A DNA stretch of 34,717 bases, taken from an uncultured Holosporaceae bacterium (GTDB lineage: Bacteria > Pseudomonadota > Alphaproteobacteria > RUG11792). The notes beneath the pieces are model-generated. The model worked only from the letters and a program-made list of their open reading frames with translations, searched no databases and was not told where the DNA came from. The translations under genes were made by a program, and so were the position numbers. The stretch lies in NCBI GenBank assembly GCA_946408175.1, contig CAMJRB010000004.1, forward strand, positions 1-34,717, in the 5' to 3' direction. Shown one piece after another: positions 16,065 through 24,971 of this stretch (position 1 is the first letter of the stretch; each line of letters begins with the position of its first letter).

Positions 16065-17117
16065 ATATTAGATTTTATTTCAATATATATTAAATATGAA
16101 TTAGTATTGTAAAGAGAAGATACAAGTATTTTATACTAATAAATAATCAATTTATTTATCAATCTGGAGTGTATTGCTTGTATTGAAAATGTTAATGATA
16201 TGTAATGAAATTATAAAGTATAATTTTTTGTTATATTATGTATATATAATATACTAAGTACGTATTTATACGTGTAGTTATAAATATTATTTCAACTAGT
16301 GATGTATTATTATGTATATTTTTAGAAATACTTCAGGAAAAAGCATAATAGTGTTTATGATAATGTACATGTCATGCATCAAAACGATGCTAAGTAACTA
16401 AAATTATAGTTATATGCAAGATATATATGTAATAAGTGATTTCCAAAAGTGTTGTTTTTTGCAATACTTTATACTAATCGATTTTAAATTATATTAGTGA
16501 TACACCATGGCGCACAATCAATAATACATTGCAAATTATATTACATAATAAAAATACTTTGTACTAAAAAAATTATGTAGATAACAATAGTTTTAAACAT
16601 ACTTTAATACTTTTTACATATAGATATTTTATACATAAAATATTAGTAATAATTTGTAGTGATATAGTTCTCATAATAATAATATAAGGTATTATATATA
16701 AGCCAAAAATGAGCAAAATATAACCCTAATTTAAGGAAGAGCCCACAAACCAATATTCTTTATATTAATTCATAATTAATTGTATATAAAATCAATATTT
16801 ATAAATAATAATATTGCATTTGTTATAAAAAAATATAAAAAGTATAAAGAGCAGTATTTTTAATATATTAGAATATTCCATAATAAAATGATTAATAGTT
16901 TTAATATTCTAAATTATTCCACAATAAATTGTTTTTAATTAACTTTTATTTAGTATCTATGATAAAAAATTATTATGAATTGTTTTGTGTTTGACAACCA
17001 CTGTGTTAACATCAATAATTTTAAAACAACATATTAATACTAACACAGGCTTTGTTTTAAATACAAATAAAAAATATATAATAATTTAATATATTTTTAC
17101 ATTAGTATTATATACTT
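16065..17117. other. About 1.05 kb without a supported gene
   Basis: I see no frame with a start, ribosome site and coding character on either strand, and no tRNA-like fold. There are only short echoes, such as TTTATACTAAT at two places and two imperfect copies of about 30 bases (from 16861 and from about 16908, ending CCATAATAAA and CCACAATAAA). The stretch is probably degraded former coding sequence or an undetected RNA. Confidence 0.5.
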
Positions 17118-17597
17118 TTATTTATATTCAATTGATAATATTGTATAACTTTTTATTCCACTAGGGGTATTAACTTCTATCGAATCATCAACTTTTTTGC
17201 CTATTAATGCTCTAGCTAATGGTGATGTTATTGGTAATAGTCCTGATTTAATATCAGCTTCATCACTGCCTACTATTTGAAATTTTGAAATTACATCTGT
17301 ATCATCATCTACTATTTCAACTGAAGCTCCAAACTTTATTACATCTGATTTTATATTACTTACATCTATTATTGTAGCTTGACTCAATTTTTTTTCTAAT
17401 GCTGTGATTCTTGATTCTATTATAGATTGTTTTTCTTTAGCTGAATGATACTCAGCATTTTCGGACAAGTCTCCTAATGCCCTAGCTGAAGCTATAGCAC
17501 TAATTATAGCTGGTCTTTCAACATTTCGTAAATTTTTTAATTCTTCTTGCAGCTTATTGTATCCATTTAATGTCATAGGAATACTTGTATCACTCAT
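17118..17597 (-). CDS. greA: Transcription elongation factor GreA
   Basis: GreA enters the RNA polymerase secondary channel and stimulates cleavage of backtracked transcripts. The 159-residue product has the N-terminal coiled coil with the conserved IASARALGDLSENAEYHSAKEKQ stretch (about residues 35-57), whose acidic D/E residues sit at the catalytic tip, and the C-terminal FKBP-like domain ending ITSPLARALIGKKVDDSIEVNTPSG. The ATG at 17597 (MSDTSIPMTLNGY) has GTGAG at a good distance and is preferred to one four codons upstream. It stands alone between two gene-poor gaps. Length and motifs are normal. Confidence 0.96.
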   Translation of the reverse strand: MSDTSIPMTLNGYNKLQEELKNLRNVERPAIISAIASARALGDLSENAEYHSAKEKQSIIESRITALEKKLSQATIIDVSNIKSDVIKFGASVEIVDDDTDVISKFQIVGSDEADIKSGLLPITSPLARALIGKKVDDSIEVNTPSGIKSYTILSIEYK

Positions 17598-18297
17598 TTT
17601 TATACTCACAAATTTACAAATAACTATATAAACATAATTATCATATATTTTCAGTAAACTGTCAAGTATAGAAATACAAGAAAAATGATAAGAATTAACA
17701 GTGATATATTATATTATTTATTATTTTTCCAAAATTTTATTTTAAATTATATTATATATAAAATTAATCTTATTGTTTGTAATTGTAATATAAAATTAAT
17801 GTTTAATAAAAGGAAACAAAGTCAGTATTATCTATTAGTATTGAACTATATTAAAACTATTACTGTAAATATTATTATATATTGTAGTTCAAAAATTTAT
17901 TTTAAATTGCAGATTTACTACCTATATTAACATATATATTATTGGTAGTAAAAAATATAAAATTATTACAAGAAATTTACGACAAAACAATATATAATAA
18001 ATTGTAATTTTAATATTATTAAATACATTGATTTTGATATTCAATTCTAAATTGCAGTTTCCTAGAAAAATTTAAAAGACCATTGTGCAATATTTCATAC
18101 AAACCATTGAATATTGCAATATTATTATTATTATGATAAATAAAGGTATAAATTAATAAAAAATTAGTTATATCAGTTAGCACGCTTGTACTAAATTGTA
18201 CAATGTTATTAATTTGCATATAAAAAACAGTAAACATTACACGCACTTTAATTAATATGCAATTTATAATAACAGTCTATATTATAAGTACATTATC
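17598..18297. other. About 700 bases without a confident gene
   Basis: Two open frames lie here, 81 codons on plus at 17685 and 75 codons on minus at 18019-18246. Neither has a ribosome site or a recognisable relative, and both are what such AT-rich DNA gives by chance. The minus frame includes YEILHNGLLNFSRKLQFRIEY, which could be a protein remnant, but I cannot assign it. Confidence 0.45.
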
Positions 18298-18501
18298 TTA
18301 ATTATTTAAATTAAGTTTAATATAATCTCCACTAGTTATTTTCAAAGTACTATTATTAGTTATATTTAATGTACATTGTATTACTTTTTCTGCAATTTTG
18401 GAATTAGGTTTTTTACGTATAACATTTGTTATTTCCTTTGAACCATCACAAGTAATTGTTAATAATTCTAATTTAGTTCCAATAATAGTAGAATTATTCA
18501 T
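18298..18501 (-). pseudogene. C-terminal fragment of a small secreted protein gene
   Basis: The 67 codons here repeat the last 67 codons of the secreted protein at 20384-20917, with about 14 base differences over some 195 aligned bases by eye. Shared stretches include NNSTIIGTKLE, LTITCDGSKEITNVIRKKPNS and the ending GDYIKLNLNN. The signal peptide and first half are missing, and similarity stops at the point where this frame happens to have an ATG with no good ribosome site. It is a truncated duplicate, almost certainly not expressed as an exported protein. A broken Rpn-type gene lies just upstream on the same strand. Confidence 0.8.
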
Positions 18502-18594
18502 TCTTTTATAACTAATAGTTACTATTACATATAATATATTATTAGTATTGTTTTGTAATATTAATCAAAACACATCAAATTATTTAATATAAAA

Positions 18595-19495
18595 TTATAT
18601 TATTTTATTTAATGTTTCTTCAGACAACCCAGTATATTTAGACACTATCTCTATTGATAAACCATCTGCTAACATCTTCCTAGCTGTTTCGATTGCTTTT
18701 TCATGTTTACCTTCAGCTAAGCCTTCTTCTCTAGCTATAGCTTTTTCGCTTTCCTTATCCATTTCGTATTTATCTTGAGCTCTTTGTTGGGCTTTTAATT
18801 GTTCATCAGCAGATATTTTATTCCACAAAGTTTGAGCATCTTTCATACCTTCATCATTGCTTTCTATTATTTCTGGATTTTTAAAGAATTCTATCCAATC
18901 TTTTAAACCTTTACTAATATTTTCTTTTAATTTATCATTATTATTAAATTTATATAATTGCACCCAAATAATACGTGATTTATTAGTAAAACGTTCGTAT
19001 CCCTCTCCCCATCTAGTAGGTATTGTACAATTAACTATTTCTTCAATAGGAGATATTCTATTCAACATAATACCATCTTTTATTCTGTTTTTTATTATCC
19101 AAATACTTATTATATGAGGTTCGTTATAACTTTTACCTTTCTTACTATGCTGCACCATTAAGCTAGATGCATAAAAAACAGATCTACTGTAAAAATCACC
19201 AGTATCTACACATTGAATTTCAACATTGATGAAAGTATCATCATTGGCCTTTACTTCCACATCTAACCTGCTAGCTTTATTATTTCTACCTTCTATCTGG
19301 GTTTGAGCCTTACATGTTATACATGTTCGTCTCTATTACCATCCAATATAGCATTTAATAAAGGCACTGAAGGTGGAGCATATCGAACCGCAGGTTAGAT
19401 TAGCACATAAGACTCCTTTTACTATCTTCTCTTCCAAAGATTCTTTTAAAAGCAAAATCTTCCGTTGGTCTTAGTTTTGCAATCTTTTTATTCAA
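18595..19495 (-). pseudogene. Broken Rpn-family PD-(D/E)XK nuclease/transposase gene
   Basis: The long surviving frame (18595-19260) shows the Rpn/PDDEXK-transposase fold: RLDVEVKANDDTFINVEIQ with the acidic and E-x-Q catalytic residues, FYSRSVFYASSLMVQHSKKG, and the typical C-terminus of repeated AREEGLAEGKHEKAIETARKMLADGLS and a YTGLSEETL helix. The N-terminus lies upstream in another frame, from a TTG at 19495: NKKIAKLRPTEDFAFKRIFG then REDSKRSLM and a stop. A middle piece, LLNAILDGNRDEHV, is in a third frame. About 43 extra bases (19362-19405) sit between the first two pieces and include an inverse copy (19390-19400) of 11 bases found at 19261-19271. Intact relatives promote recombination as mobile nucleases; this copy is inactive. 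Confidence 0.85.
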
Positions 19496-19626
19496 AATAC
19501 TTGTAATCTAATTCTCACCCTGTCTTAATTATATATCATTAATAAATTTAATACAACATATACTATTTATTTTATTTAAATTAATAACAAAAACATCCAT
19601 AATTATTACTATGGATTGGAATTGAT

Positions 19627-20088
19627 TTATCGTCTAGGAATAATTTCAAATTTTGTGTTATTAGTATGAATACTCAAAAATAAATTATTATCTTGACTAA
19701 TTTGTTCCACTATTAATGGTTTGTCAAGTAAATAAAATACTAATACTGGTTTGTAATCGGTATCACTACTTAAATTTAATTTACATAATTGGTCACCAAT
19801 ACTATGAATTTTTTTGAATATTATTACATTGTCATATTTTTTACTTTTAATAATTGATTTCGCTGCTAAATAATTATTACTTTGATTAAAATTATTAGCA
19901 AATTCTGTTAAATTATCAAAACAATGTTTCTGACCATTACAAATCAAATCAATACTACCATTATTGTGTAAATTAATATCCATTTGTGCATTACTATTAT
20001 TAGTAATACAAGTAAGCACTACTGCACAAAAACCTAAAAGCTTTGTAGTTTTAAAAATACGTGAAAAATGCATGGACAACATCTCCAT
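19627..20088 (-). CDS. Small secreted cysteine-containing protein, unknown
   Basis: This protein of about 153 residues has a signal peptide (hydrophobic LLGFCAVVLTCIT, probable cleavage after NNSNA). I start it at 20088 because AGGGG (20103-20099 on the minus strand) lies about 10 bases upstream; earlier in-frame Met codons have no such site. The mature part, INLHNNGSIDLICNGQKHCF and onward, can be aligned with the secreted protein at 20384-20917: a cysteine pair near the start, then alternating strand-like stretches and IIFKKI versus IFFNKL. They look like diverged members of one family. No known domain is recognised. A periplasmic or host-exposed location is inferred from the signal peptide. 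Confidence 0.7.
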   Translation of the reverse strand: MEMLSMHFSRIFKTTKLLGFCAVVLTCITNNSNAQMDINLHNNGSIDLICNGQKHCFDNLTEFANNFNQSNNYLAAKSIIKSKKYDNVIIFKKIHSIGDQLCKLNLSSDTDYKPVLVFYLLDKPLIVEQISQDNNLFLSIHTNNTKFEIIPRR

Positions 20089-20196
20089 ACAAATTAAACC
20101 CCTATGAAATATTATTTTACAACCATTAATAAAATGCAATACCTCAAAATGTTAAAGCCCATTCATAAACTTACAAATGAGCCAAAAAAACAACAA

Positions 20197-20256
20197 CTAA
20201 ATTTCTGAATCAGAATCTTCAATTACTTCATTATTGATATCAAAATTATCTGGCAT
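20197..20256 (-). other. Tiny acidic ORF, possible gene remnant
   Basis: Nineteen codons, MPDNFDINNEVIEDSDSEI, follow an AGGGGA about 9 bases upstream; the frame is also open upstream without a start (INRGSID). The acidic end resembles the tail of the coiled-coil protein ending DSEDENQ. It may be the last piece of a decayed gene. Confidence 0.3.
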
Positions 20257-20383
20257 ATCAATGCTTCCCCTATTTATGACAATCTCACTAGTTACATATA
20301 CAATAATTATTCTTATAAACTAATAAAAATTATTTATACATAAACTAATAAATACTTATAAATATAACCGGAACAATACTACA

Positions 20384-20917
20384 TTAATTATTTAAATTAA
20401 GTTTAATATAATCTCCATTAGTTATTTTCAAAGTACTATTATTAGTTATATTTAAGGTACCTTGTATTAATGTTTCAGTAATTTGGGAATTAGGTTTTTT
20501 ACGTATAACATTTGTTATTTCCTTTGAACCATCGCAAGTAATTGTTAGCGATTCTAATTTAGTTCCAATAATAGTTGAGTTGTTTGCTATTATATCATTA
20601 ATATTTAAAATTATATTTACTACATTACCTGTATTATTTTGTAATACTAAATCAAATACTGTATCGTTACTAACTAATTTATTGAAAAATATATTATTGT
20701 TTTTTTTGTCAATATGAACATTCTCTAATGTTATAGAATTATCAGATGTACTACTTAATTGTTCAGGAATTTGTGTAATATTACACACTACATCTTTATT
20801 ATCATAAGACAACTTGCATTGATTATCATCAATAAAACTAATTACAACTGGAGAACTTTGTGCTACATTATAAATTGTACTAATAACTGCTATAATACCA
20901 ATAAAATTTCTAAACAT
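20384..20917 (-). CDS. Small secreted beta-rich protein, unknown
   Basis: The 177-residue protein starts MFRNFIGIIAVISTIYNVAQS, a clear signal peptide, with AGGGGG (20927-20922) four bases before the ATG. The mature part is rich in Asn, Thr, Ile and Val with short alternating strands. It has a cysteine pair (QCKLSYDNKDVVC, about residues 33-45), a third cysteine in LTITCDGSKE (about 128), and ends GTLNITNNSTLKITNGDYIKLNLNN, a repeated strand pattern. I know no named family. Its C-terminal 67 codons are duplicated at 18298-18501, and it aligns weakly with the gene at 19627 and the pseudogene at 21057. The clustering suggests tandem duplication and decay of one secreted family. Confidence 0.8.
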   Translation of the reverse strand: MFRNFIGIIAVISTIYNVAQSSPVVISFIDDNQCKLSYDNKDVVCNITQIPEQLSSTSDNSITLENVHIDKKNNNIFFNKLVSNDTVFDLVLQNNTGNVVNIILNINDIIANNSTIIGTKLESLTITCDGSKEITNVIRKKPNSQITETLIQGTLNITNNSTLKITNGDYIKLNLNN

Positions 20918-21056
20918 TCAACCCCCTATATGAATACAAATACCAAATCTCAATTACAGGATACGTTATGTATGAATGAAAAAACAAGAGATAAAAAAAC
21001 AACACCCATAAATTTAAAACCTGGGGGTTGCAATCCAACTAACAACAATAATTTCG

Positions 21057-21579
21057 TTAGTTAAATATCAAAGAACCACCATGAGGAACTATTCTAGAAC
21101 GTGGATTATCAATAATATTTTGTATTTGCAAATCACCGTAAATTTCCACAACAGCATCTGACGAATTTTCTAGAACATTAATGTTTACGATATTATTGTT
21201 AGACTTTACTATTAATTTAAAAATGTTATCACCAACTGATAGTTTTAATAAATGTCCATTGCCTTCAAAATTAAATACTACTCTTGGTTTACAATTTGGA
21301 CTACCTTTTACTGACAAGGAACATGTTTTAATAGTTTACATTTCATTAAAGTTTATAGTATTAAATTCAATATTATCAATATTGACAGAAGTTATTCTCA
21401 AATAATTACTAGTAATATTATTTATACCGCTTGATAATTCCATACTATTCATAAATGTTTTACCTTGTTTATTACATTCAACAGAACAGCCAAAATTACT
21501 CATAACAGCACTATATATTTTGCCTAAAGTTGCCCAATGCAACCACTACTATACTCAAAAACTTACTTACGTTAGTCAT
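21057..21579 (-). pseudogene. Decayed secreted-protein paralogue
   Basis: A signal peptide, MTNVSKFLSIVVVALGN, starts at 21579 with AGAGGA upstream. A single-base shift around 21543 moves the rest into another frame, which runs GKIYSAVMSNFGCSVECNKQGK to FNEM, meets one in-frame TAA (21338-21336), and continues in the same frame as TIKTCSLSVKGSPNC and on to IVPHGGSLIFN at 21057. The pattern of early cysteine pair, ELSSGINNITSNYLRI and IEFNTI matches EQLSSTSDNSITLENV and IFFNKL in the neighbour at 20384. With one frameshift and one nonsense codon it should not produce the full protein. Confidence 0.75.
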
Positions 21580-21740
21580 AATAAACATTTCCTCTAAAAA
21601 ACCAACTATCATATGTAGTGTATTATCTTTGGAAATGTTATGTAATAGTGTATTTTACTAAAAATTTCTAATATTTAAAGAATTTGCTGCATTAATAAAA
21701 ATGAAACAAATATAATTTGATATTCAGTAAATAAAAGTCT

Positions 21741-22406
21741 TTATAAAATACTAACTCCCACTTGTATATTTGGATATATTTTATCTATTACTTTTTCATT
21801 AGCGAAATAAATCTTATCACCAGGAATAGCATTTTTAGCTTCAGGATCTATTTGCCAAGAAGTCATTTCTTTACCATTACTATATATTACTACTTTTAAT
21901 CCATTTATTGGAATTATAGTTGAAGTATTATTTAATATAAATCCAGTAATATATATCTTATTCACATTATCCACTGTTTCTAGTCTATACGATATATTGG
22001 ATAATTGTAATGAAGTAACAGTGGATTGAGTAATATTACTTATTCTATTAATTATTAGATTTTGCAATAAATCTTTACTGAAGTACCCTATAGTGCTTAA
22101 TACTACAATTACAGAAGAAATTATATAAAATTTATTAATCCTTTTCTTTTTTAATGTAAATTTAAACTTAGTATTGCTGCGCAAACCAAATTTATTTGCA
22201 ACATTCTTTATTTGTTTTTTTCTATTAGCTTTTATTGGAGTAGCTGTTAATTGCATTACTTTAGTATTACTCAGCCAAAATTTCTTTTGACACTTATAAC
22301 ATCTTAACCACCATCCGTAGCCTAATTTAGGATTTCCTATTGGTGTTTTTAATATTTCAGGTCTTATGTCATAATGACAATTGCAATATGGACATGTAAC
22401 CCGCAT
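21741..22406 (-). CDS. Zinc-ribbon (MJ0042-type) membrane protein
   Basis: The 221-residue protein opens with a zinc ribbon: CPYC at residues 5-8 and CYKC at about 36-39, with GWWLRCYKCQKKFWLS typical of the MJ0042 zinc-finger family. After a basic linker it has one membrane segment (FYIISSVIVVLSTIGYF, about residues 95-111). The C-terminal domain has short strands, ILNNTSTIIPINGLKVVIYSNGKEMTSWQIDP, as in the DUF3426-like proteins that accompany this finger in proteobacteria. Function is not known. The ATG at 22406 starts directly at the finger, as in relatives; a TTG four codons upstream is less likely. It follows rsmD by 76 bases and is probably in the der-rsmD transcript. Confidence 0.8.
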   Translation of the reverse strand: MRVTCPYCNCHYDIRPEILKTPIGNPKLGYGWWLRCYKCQKKFWLSNTKVMQLTATPIKANRKKQIKNVANKFGLRSNTKFKFTLKKKRINKFYIISSVIVVLSTIGYFSKDLLQNLIINRISNITQSTVTSLQLSNISYRLETVDNVNKIYITGFILNNTSTIIPINGLKVVIYSNGKEMTSWQIDPEAKNAIPGDKIYFANEKVIDKIYPNIQVGVSIL

Positions 22407-22482
22407 TGAAAATACCAATTTATAAAATATAGTTTACATTGAAATAATAACAAGAATAATGGTTTATAACCAGTCTATAATA

Positions 22483-23049
22483 TTACTCATTATTACACTT
22501 AATAAATACTACTGATTTGTCTCCTCTATTATTTAATACATAACAAGGATTATAGGTATTTAATAATTCAGGTGTATTTGTTTCAATAACTAATAAAAAA
22601 CCTATACAATTTTTAAATACATTTATTTGTTTTTTTAACAAATTTATTTCTTTATAAGGTGGATCCATAAATATTATTACTTTATCTTTTTTAATATGTT
22701 TCAATACTAATTTCCAATTAATATTTTGTACATTAATATTTTCAATGTAGCTAATATTATTTAGATCTAATTCATTGATATTCTCGTGAATACACTTTAT
22801 AGCAACATTATTGTTATCAAAAAATAATACTTGTTGGGCTCCTAAAGAAGCAGACTCTATACCAAGTGCTCCAGAACCAGCGAATAAATCTATTACTGAG
22901 TACTCTGTAAAATTTATATTAAATCTATGTAATAGACAGTTAAACATAGATTCTTTTAATAAATCAGTAGTTGGTCTAGTAGTTTTTATTTTAGGTAATT
23001 CTATTAATTGTCTTTTGAATTTACCAAATATTATTCTTCCTTTATGCAT
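22483..23049 (-). CDS. rsmD: 16S rRNA (guanine966-N2)-methyltransferase
   Basis: RsmD methylates G966 of 16S rRNA in the 30S P site, using S-adenosylmethionine. The 188-residue product has the family entry RPTTDLLKESMFNCL (about residues 25-39), the SAM motif VIDLFAGSGALGIESASLGA (about 52-71), and the catalytic IFMDPPYKE (about 128-136). The start overlaps the end of der by eight bases (23042-23049), which suggests translational coupling. Length is typical. Confidence 0.93.
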   Translation of the reverse strand: MHKGRIIFGKFKRQLIELPKIKTTRPTTDLLKESMFNCLLHRFNINFTEYSVIDLFAGSGALGIESASLGAQQVLFFDNNNVAIKCIHENINELDLNNISYIENINVQNINWKLVLKHIKKDKVIIFMDPPYKEINLLKKQINVFKNCIGFLLVIETNTPELLNTYNPCYVLNNRGDKSVVFIKCNNE

Positions 23050-24529
23050 TTTTATTATAAGTAGATTGATTTTTAAATATAATTTTTACAGTAACTTCTT
23101 GTAAATTAAAATATCTTTTAAAATGATTAACAATATATCTTTCTTGATCTTTTCTAATTTCTTGTTTTTTCGATACAAATATTATAAAAGTAGGTGGAGT
23201 TTCTCCTATTTGAGTAATATATTTTAATTTAAATTTAATATTAGCACTCATCATTATTTCAGTTTTATTTATATTTTGTAACCAATTATTCAATTTAGAA
23301 GTACTTATTTTTACTTTATGTTTGTTATAGGTTTCTATAACAGTATTAATCATTGTATCCAAATTATCATTATTTACTGCTGATATAAATAAAAATGGCA
23401 CCCCTTTACTAATATGTCTCTTTAAAAATTTAGGTTGGGAGTTCTTTTTATACGGAGTCTTATCATATTTATTAAAAGCTATAACTAGAGCTTTACCTTC
23501 ACTTATTATATTATTAGCTAGTGTAATATCCTGTTTTTCTATAAATCCACATTCCAAACTAGTAGCATCTATTACTAATACCACAACATCAGCATGTCTA
23601 TAAGACCTTAATGTACTAGTTACTGATATTTTTTCTAATTTATCATAAATTTTAGCTTTTCTTCTAACTCCTGGAGTATCTATTATTTTAAATAATTTAT
23701 TATTATAAGAAAAATCAAATACTGCATTTTCTCTAGTGAGTCCCGAGAAATCAGCTACTAATTGTTTATCTTCCCCTAAAAGCTTGTTTACTATAGTAGA
23801 TTTGCCAACATTAGGTCTTCCTACAAATGCTATTTTGATTATATTCTTTTTATTATTACTCTGTATATTATTTATTTCTACTGCATCATTGGTATCTTTT
23901 TTGCTGGTATCTAAATCATTATTATCTATTGTTTCAGTAATATTCAAACTTATATTCTGTTGTTGTTTATTATTATATTCTATATTATTATCTTCAATTT
24001 TAAAATCATCAGGTATTGTATTATACAATATCTCCAATAGTTCATCTATTCCTTGTCCGTGTTCTGCTGATACTGATATTGTCTTTTCAAATCCTAAAGC
24101 TAAAGCATCTATAAAAGCTTGTTCTTTGACTTTTCCTTCACTTTTATTAACTACCAATATTACTTTATTACCGGATTTTCTTAATACTGATGCTGCTTGT
24201 AAGTCGTCAGTAGTAATACCTTCAATAGCATCTATCACAAGCATTATAATATTTGATTCTTTAATAATACTATCTAACTTGTCATTTATAGCTTTTAATA
24301 ATATAGGATTGTCATTACATTCTGCATAATCTAACATCCCAGGAGAATCTATTAATGTTATTTGCTTATCAAATATCTTTATTAATTTCTCTTTGGCATC
24401 CCTAGTAACTCCTTTTCTATTAAAAGTTAAAGCTTGATTAGAACGTACTAGTCTATTAAATAAAGTAGATTTACCTACATTAGTTCTACCCATTATTGAT
24501 ATTTTAAATTTATTATTACTGGAGAACAT
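23042..24529 (-). CDS. der: Ribosome-assembly GTPase Der (EngA)
   Basis: Der has two tandem GTPase domains and a KH-like domain and is needed for 50S subunit maturation. The 495-residue product shows the first domain with GRTNVGKST (residues 14-22), DSPGM and NKSE. An unusually long Asn-rich linker (about 185-230) follows, then the second domain with GRPNVGKST, DTPGV and NKYD, and a C-terminal KH-like part with ...KYITQIGETPPTFIIFVSK. The ATG at 24529 (MFSSNNKFKISIMG) has AAAGGA about 12 bases upstream; a TTG four codons earlier is too close to it. It is followed by rsmD with an eight-base overlap. Order relative to bamB and the yfgM-like gene matches that of E. coli, but here a 442-base gap with repeats intervenes. 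Confidence 0.96.
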   Translation of the reverse strand: MFSSNNKFKISIMGRTNVGKSTLFNRLVRSNQALTFNRKGVTRDAKEKLIKIFDKQITLIDSPGMLDYAECNDNPILLKAINDKLDSIIKESNIIMLVIDAIEGITTDDLQAASVLRKSGNKVILVVNKSEGKVKEQAFIDALALGFEKTISVSAEHGQGIDELLEILYNTIPDDFKIEDNNIEYNNKQQQNISLNITETIDNNDLDTSKKDTNDAVEINNIQSNNKKNIIKIAFVGRPNVGKSTIVNKLLGEDKQLVADFSGLTRENAVFDFSYNNKLFKIIDTPGVRRKAKIYDKLEKISVTSTLRSYRHADVVVLVIDATSLECGFIEKQDITLANNIISEGKALVIAFNKYDKTPYKKNSQPKFLKRHISKGVPFLFISAVNNDNLDTMINTVIETYNKHKVKISTSKLNNWLQNINKTEIMMSANIKFKLKYITQIGETPPTFIIFVSKKQEIRKDQERYIVNHFKRYFNLQEVTVKIIFKNQSTYNKNA

Positions 24530-24606
24530 AAATATTACCAATCCTTTGTTACTTTAACAATATCACACATTTTATCTAATAAACAATTTATTAAAATTTT
24601 ATATTC

Positions 24607-24955
24607 ATACATAAATACTACCTACTTTTTAGTAAAACACCAATTTGCATATATTGTTACTTATTATAATGCATTATTTATCTATTACACAATATATAGC
24701 AACTATTAACATTTTTCATTTGTATACATAAATATTACATACTTTTTACTAAGGTACTATTATCTATATGTTCTTGATTATTATAAGCAACTACTTTCTC
24801 TACTACACAACACTTATTATTTATTAATACGTTATCGTTATACATAAGTACTATCTGGTATTTCCTAATATGCAACTTATATTGTACTATAATATGACAC
24901 ATTTTATATTATTATAATCCACGAAGTTACTTGATACATAACATTTATTGCGTAC
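24607..24955. repeat. Three degenerate tandem copies of about 117 bp
   Basis: The sequence ATACATAAnTA begins at 24607, 24724 and 24840, a spacing of 117 and 116 bases. The flanks keep register: CTATTACACAA at 24682 and CTACTACACAA at 24800 are 118 apart, and ATTATAA precedes both. The copies fill the gap between bamB and der, which holds no gene. Copies have drifted, so the repeat is old; it could be an RNA structure, a protein-binding array or a neutral tandem duplication. Confidence 0.6.
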
Positions 24956-24971
24956 TAATAATTCAAAATCA

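Noticed and set aside
17685-17930. 81-codon plus-strand frame between greA and the accessory patch
   Set aside because: It has no ribosome site and its Ile/Tyr/Asn-rich composition is expected of random AT-rich DNA.
18019-18246. 75-codon minus-strand frame
   Set aside because: It has no ribosome site and no recognisable relative; it might be a gene remnant, but nothing supports a call.
20950-21009. Minus-strand 19-codon frame MGVVFLSLVFSFIHNVSCN resembling a signal peptide
   Set aside because: It stops after 19 codons and no mature region follows in any frame; it could be a relic but is too short to call.
20759-21064. 101-codon plus-strand frame across the 5' end of a secreted gene
   Set aside because: It is antisense to the signal-peptide gene at 20384-20917 and has no domain; only a weak AGGATA precedes its last 30 codons.
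22811-24329. Plus-strand open frames opposite rsmD and der
   Set aside because: They are shadows of well-supported conserved genes on the minus strand.
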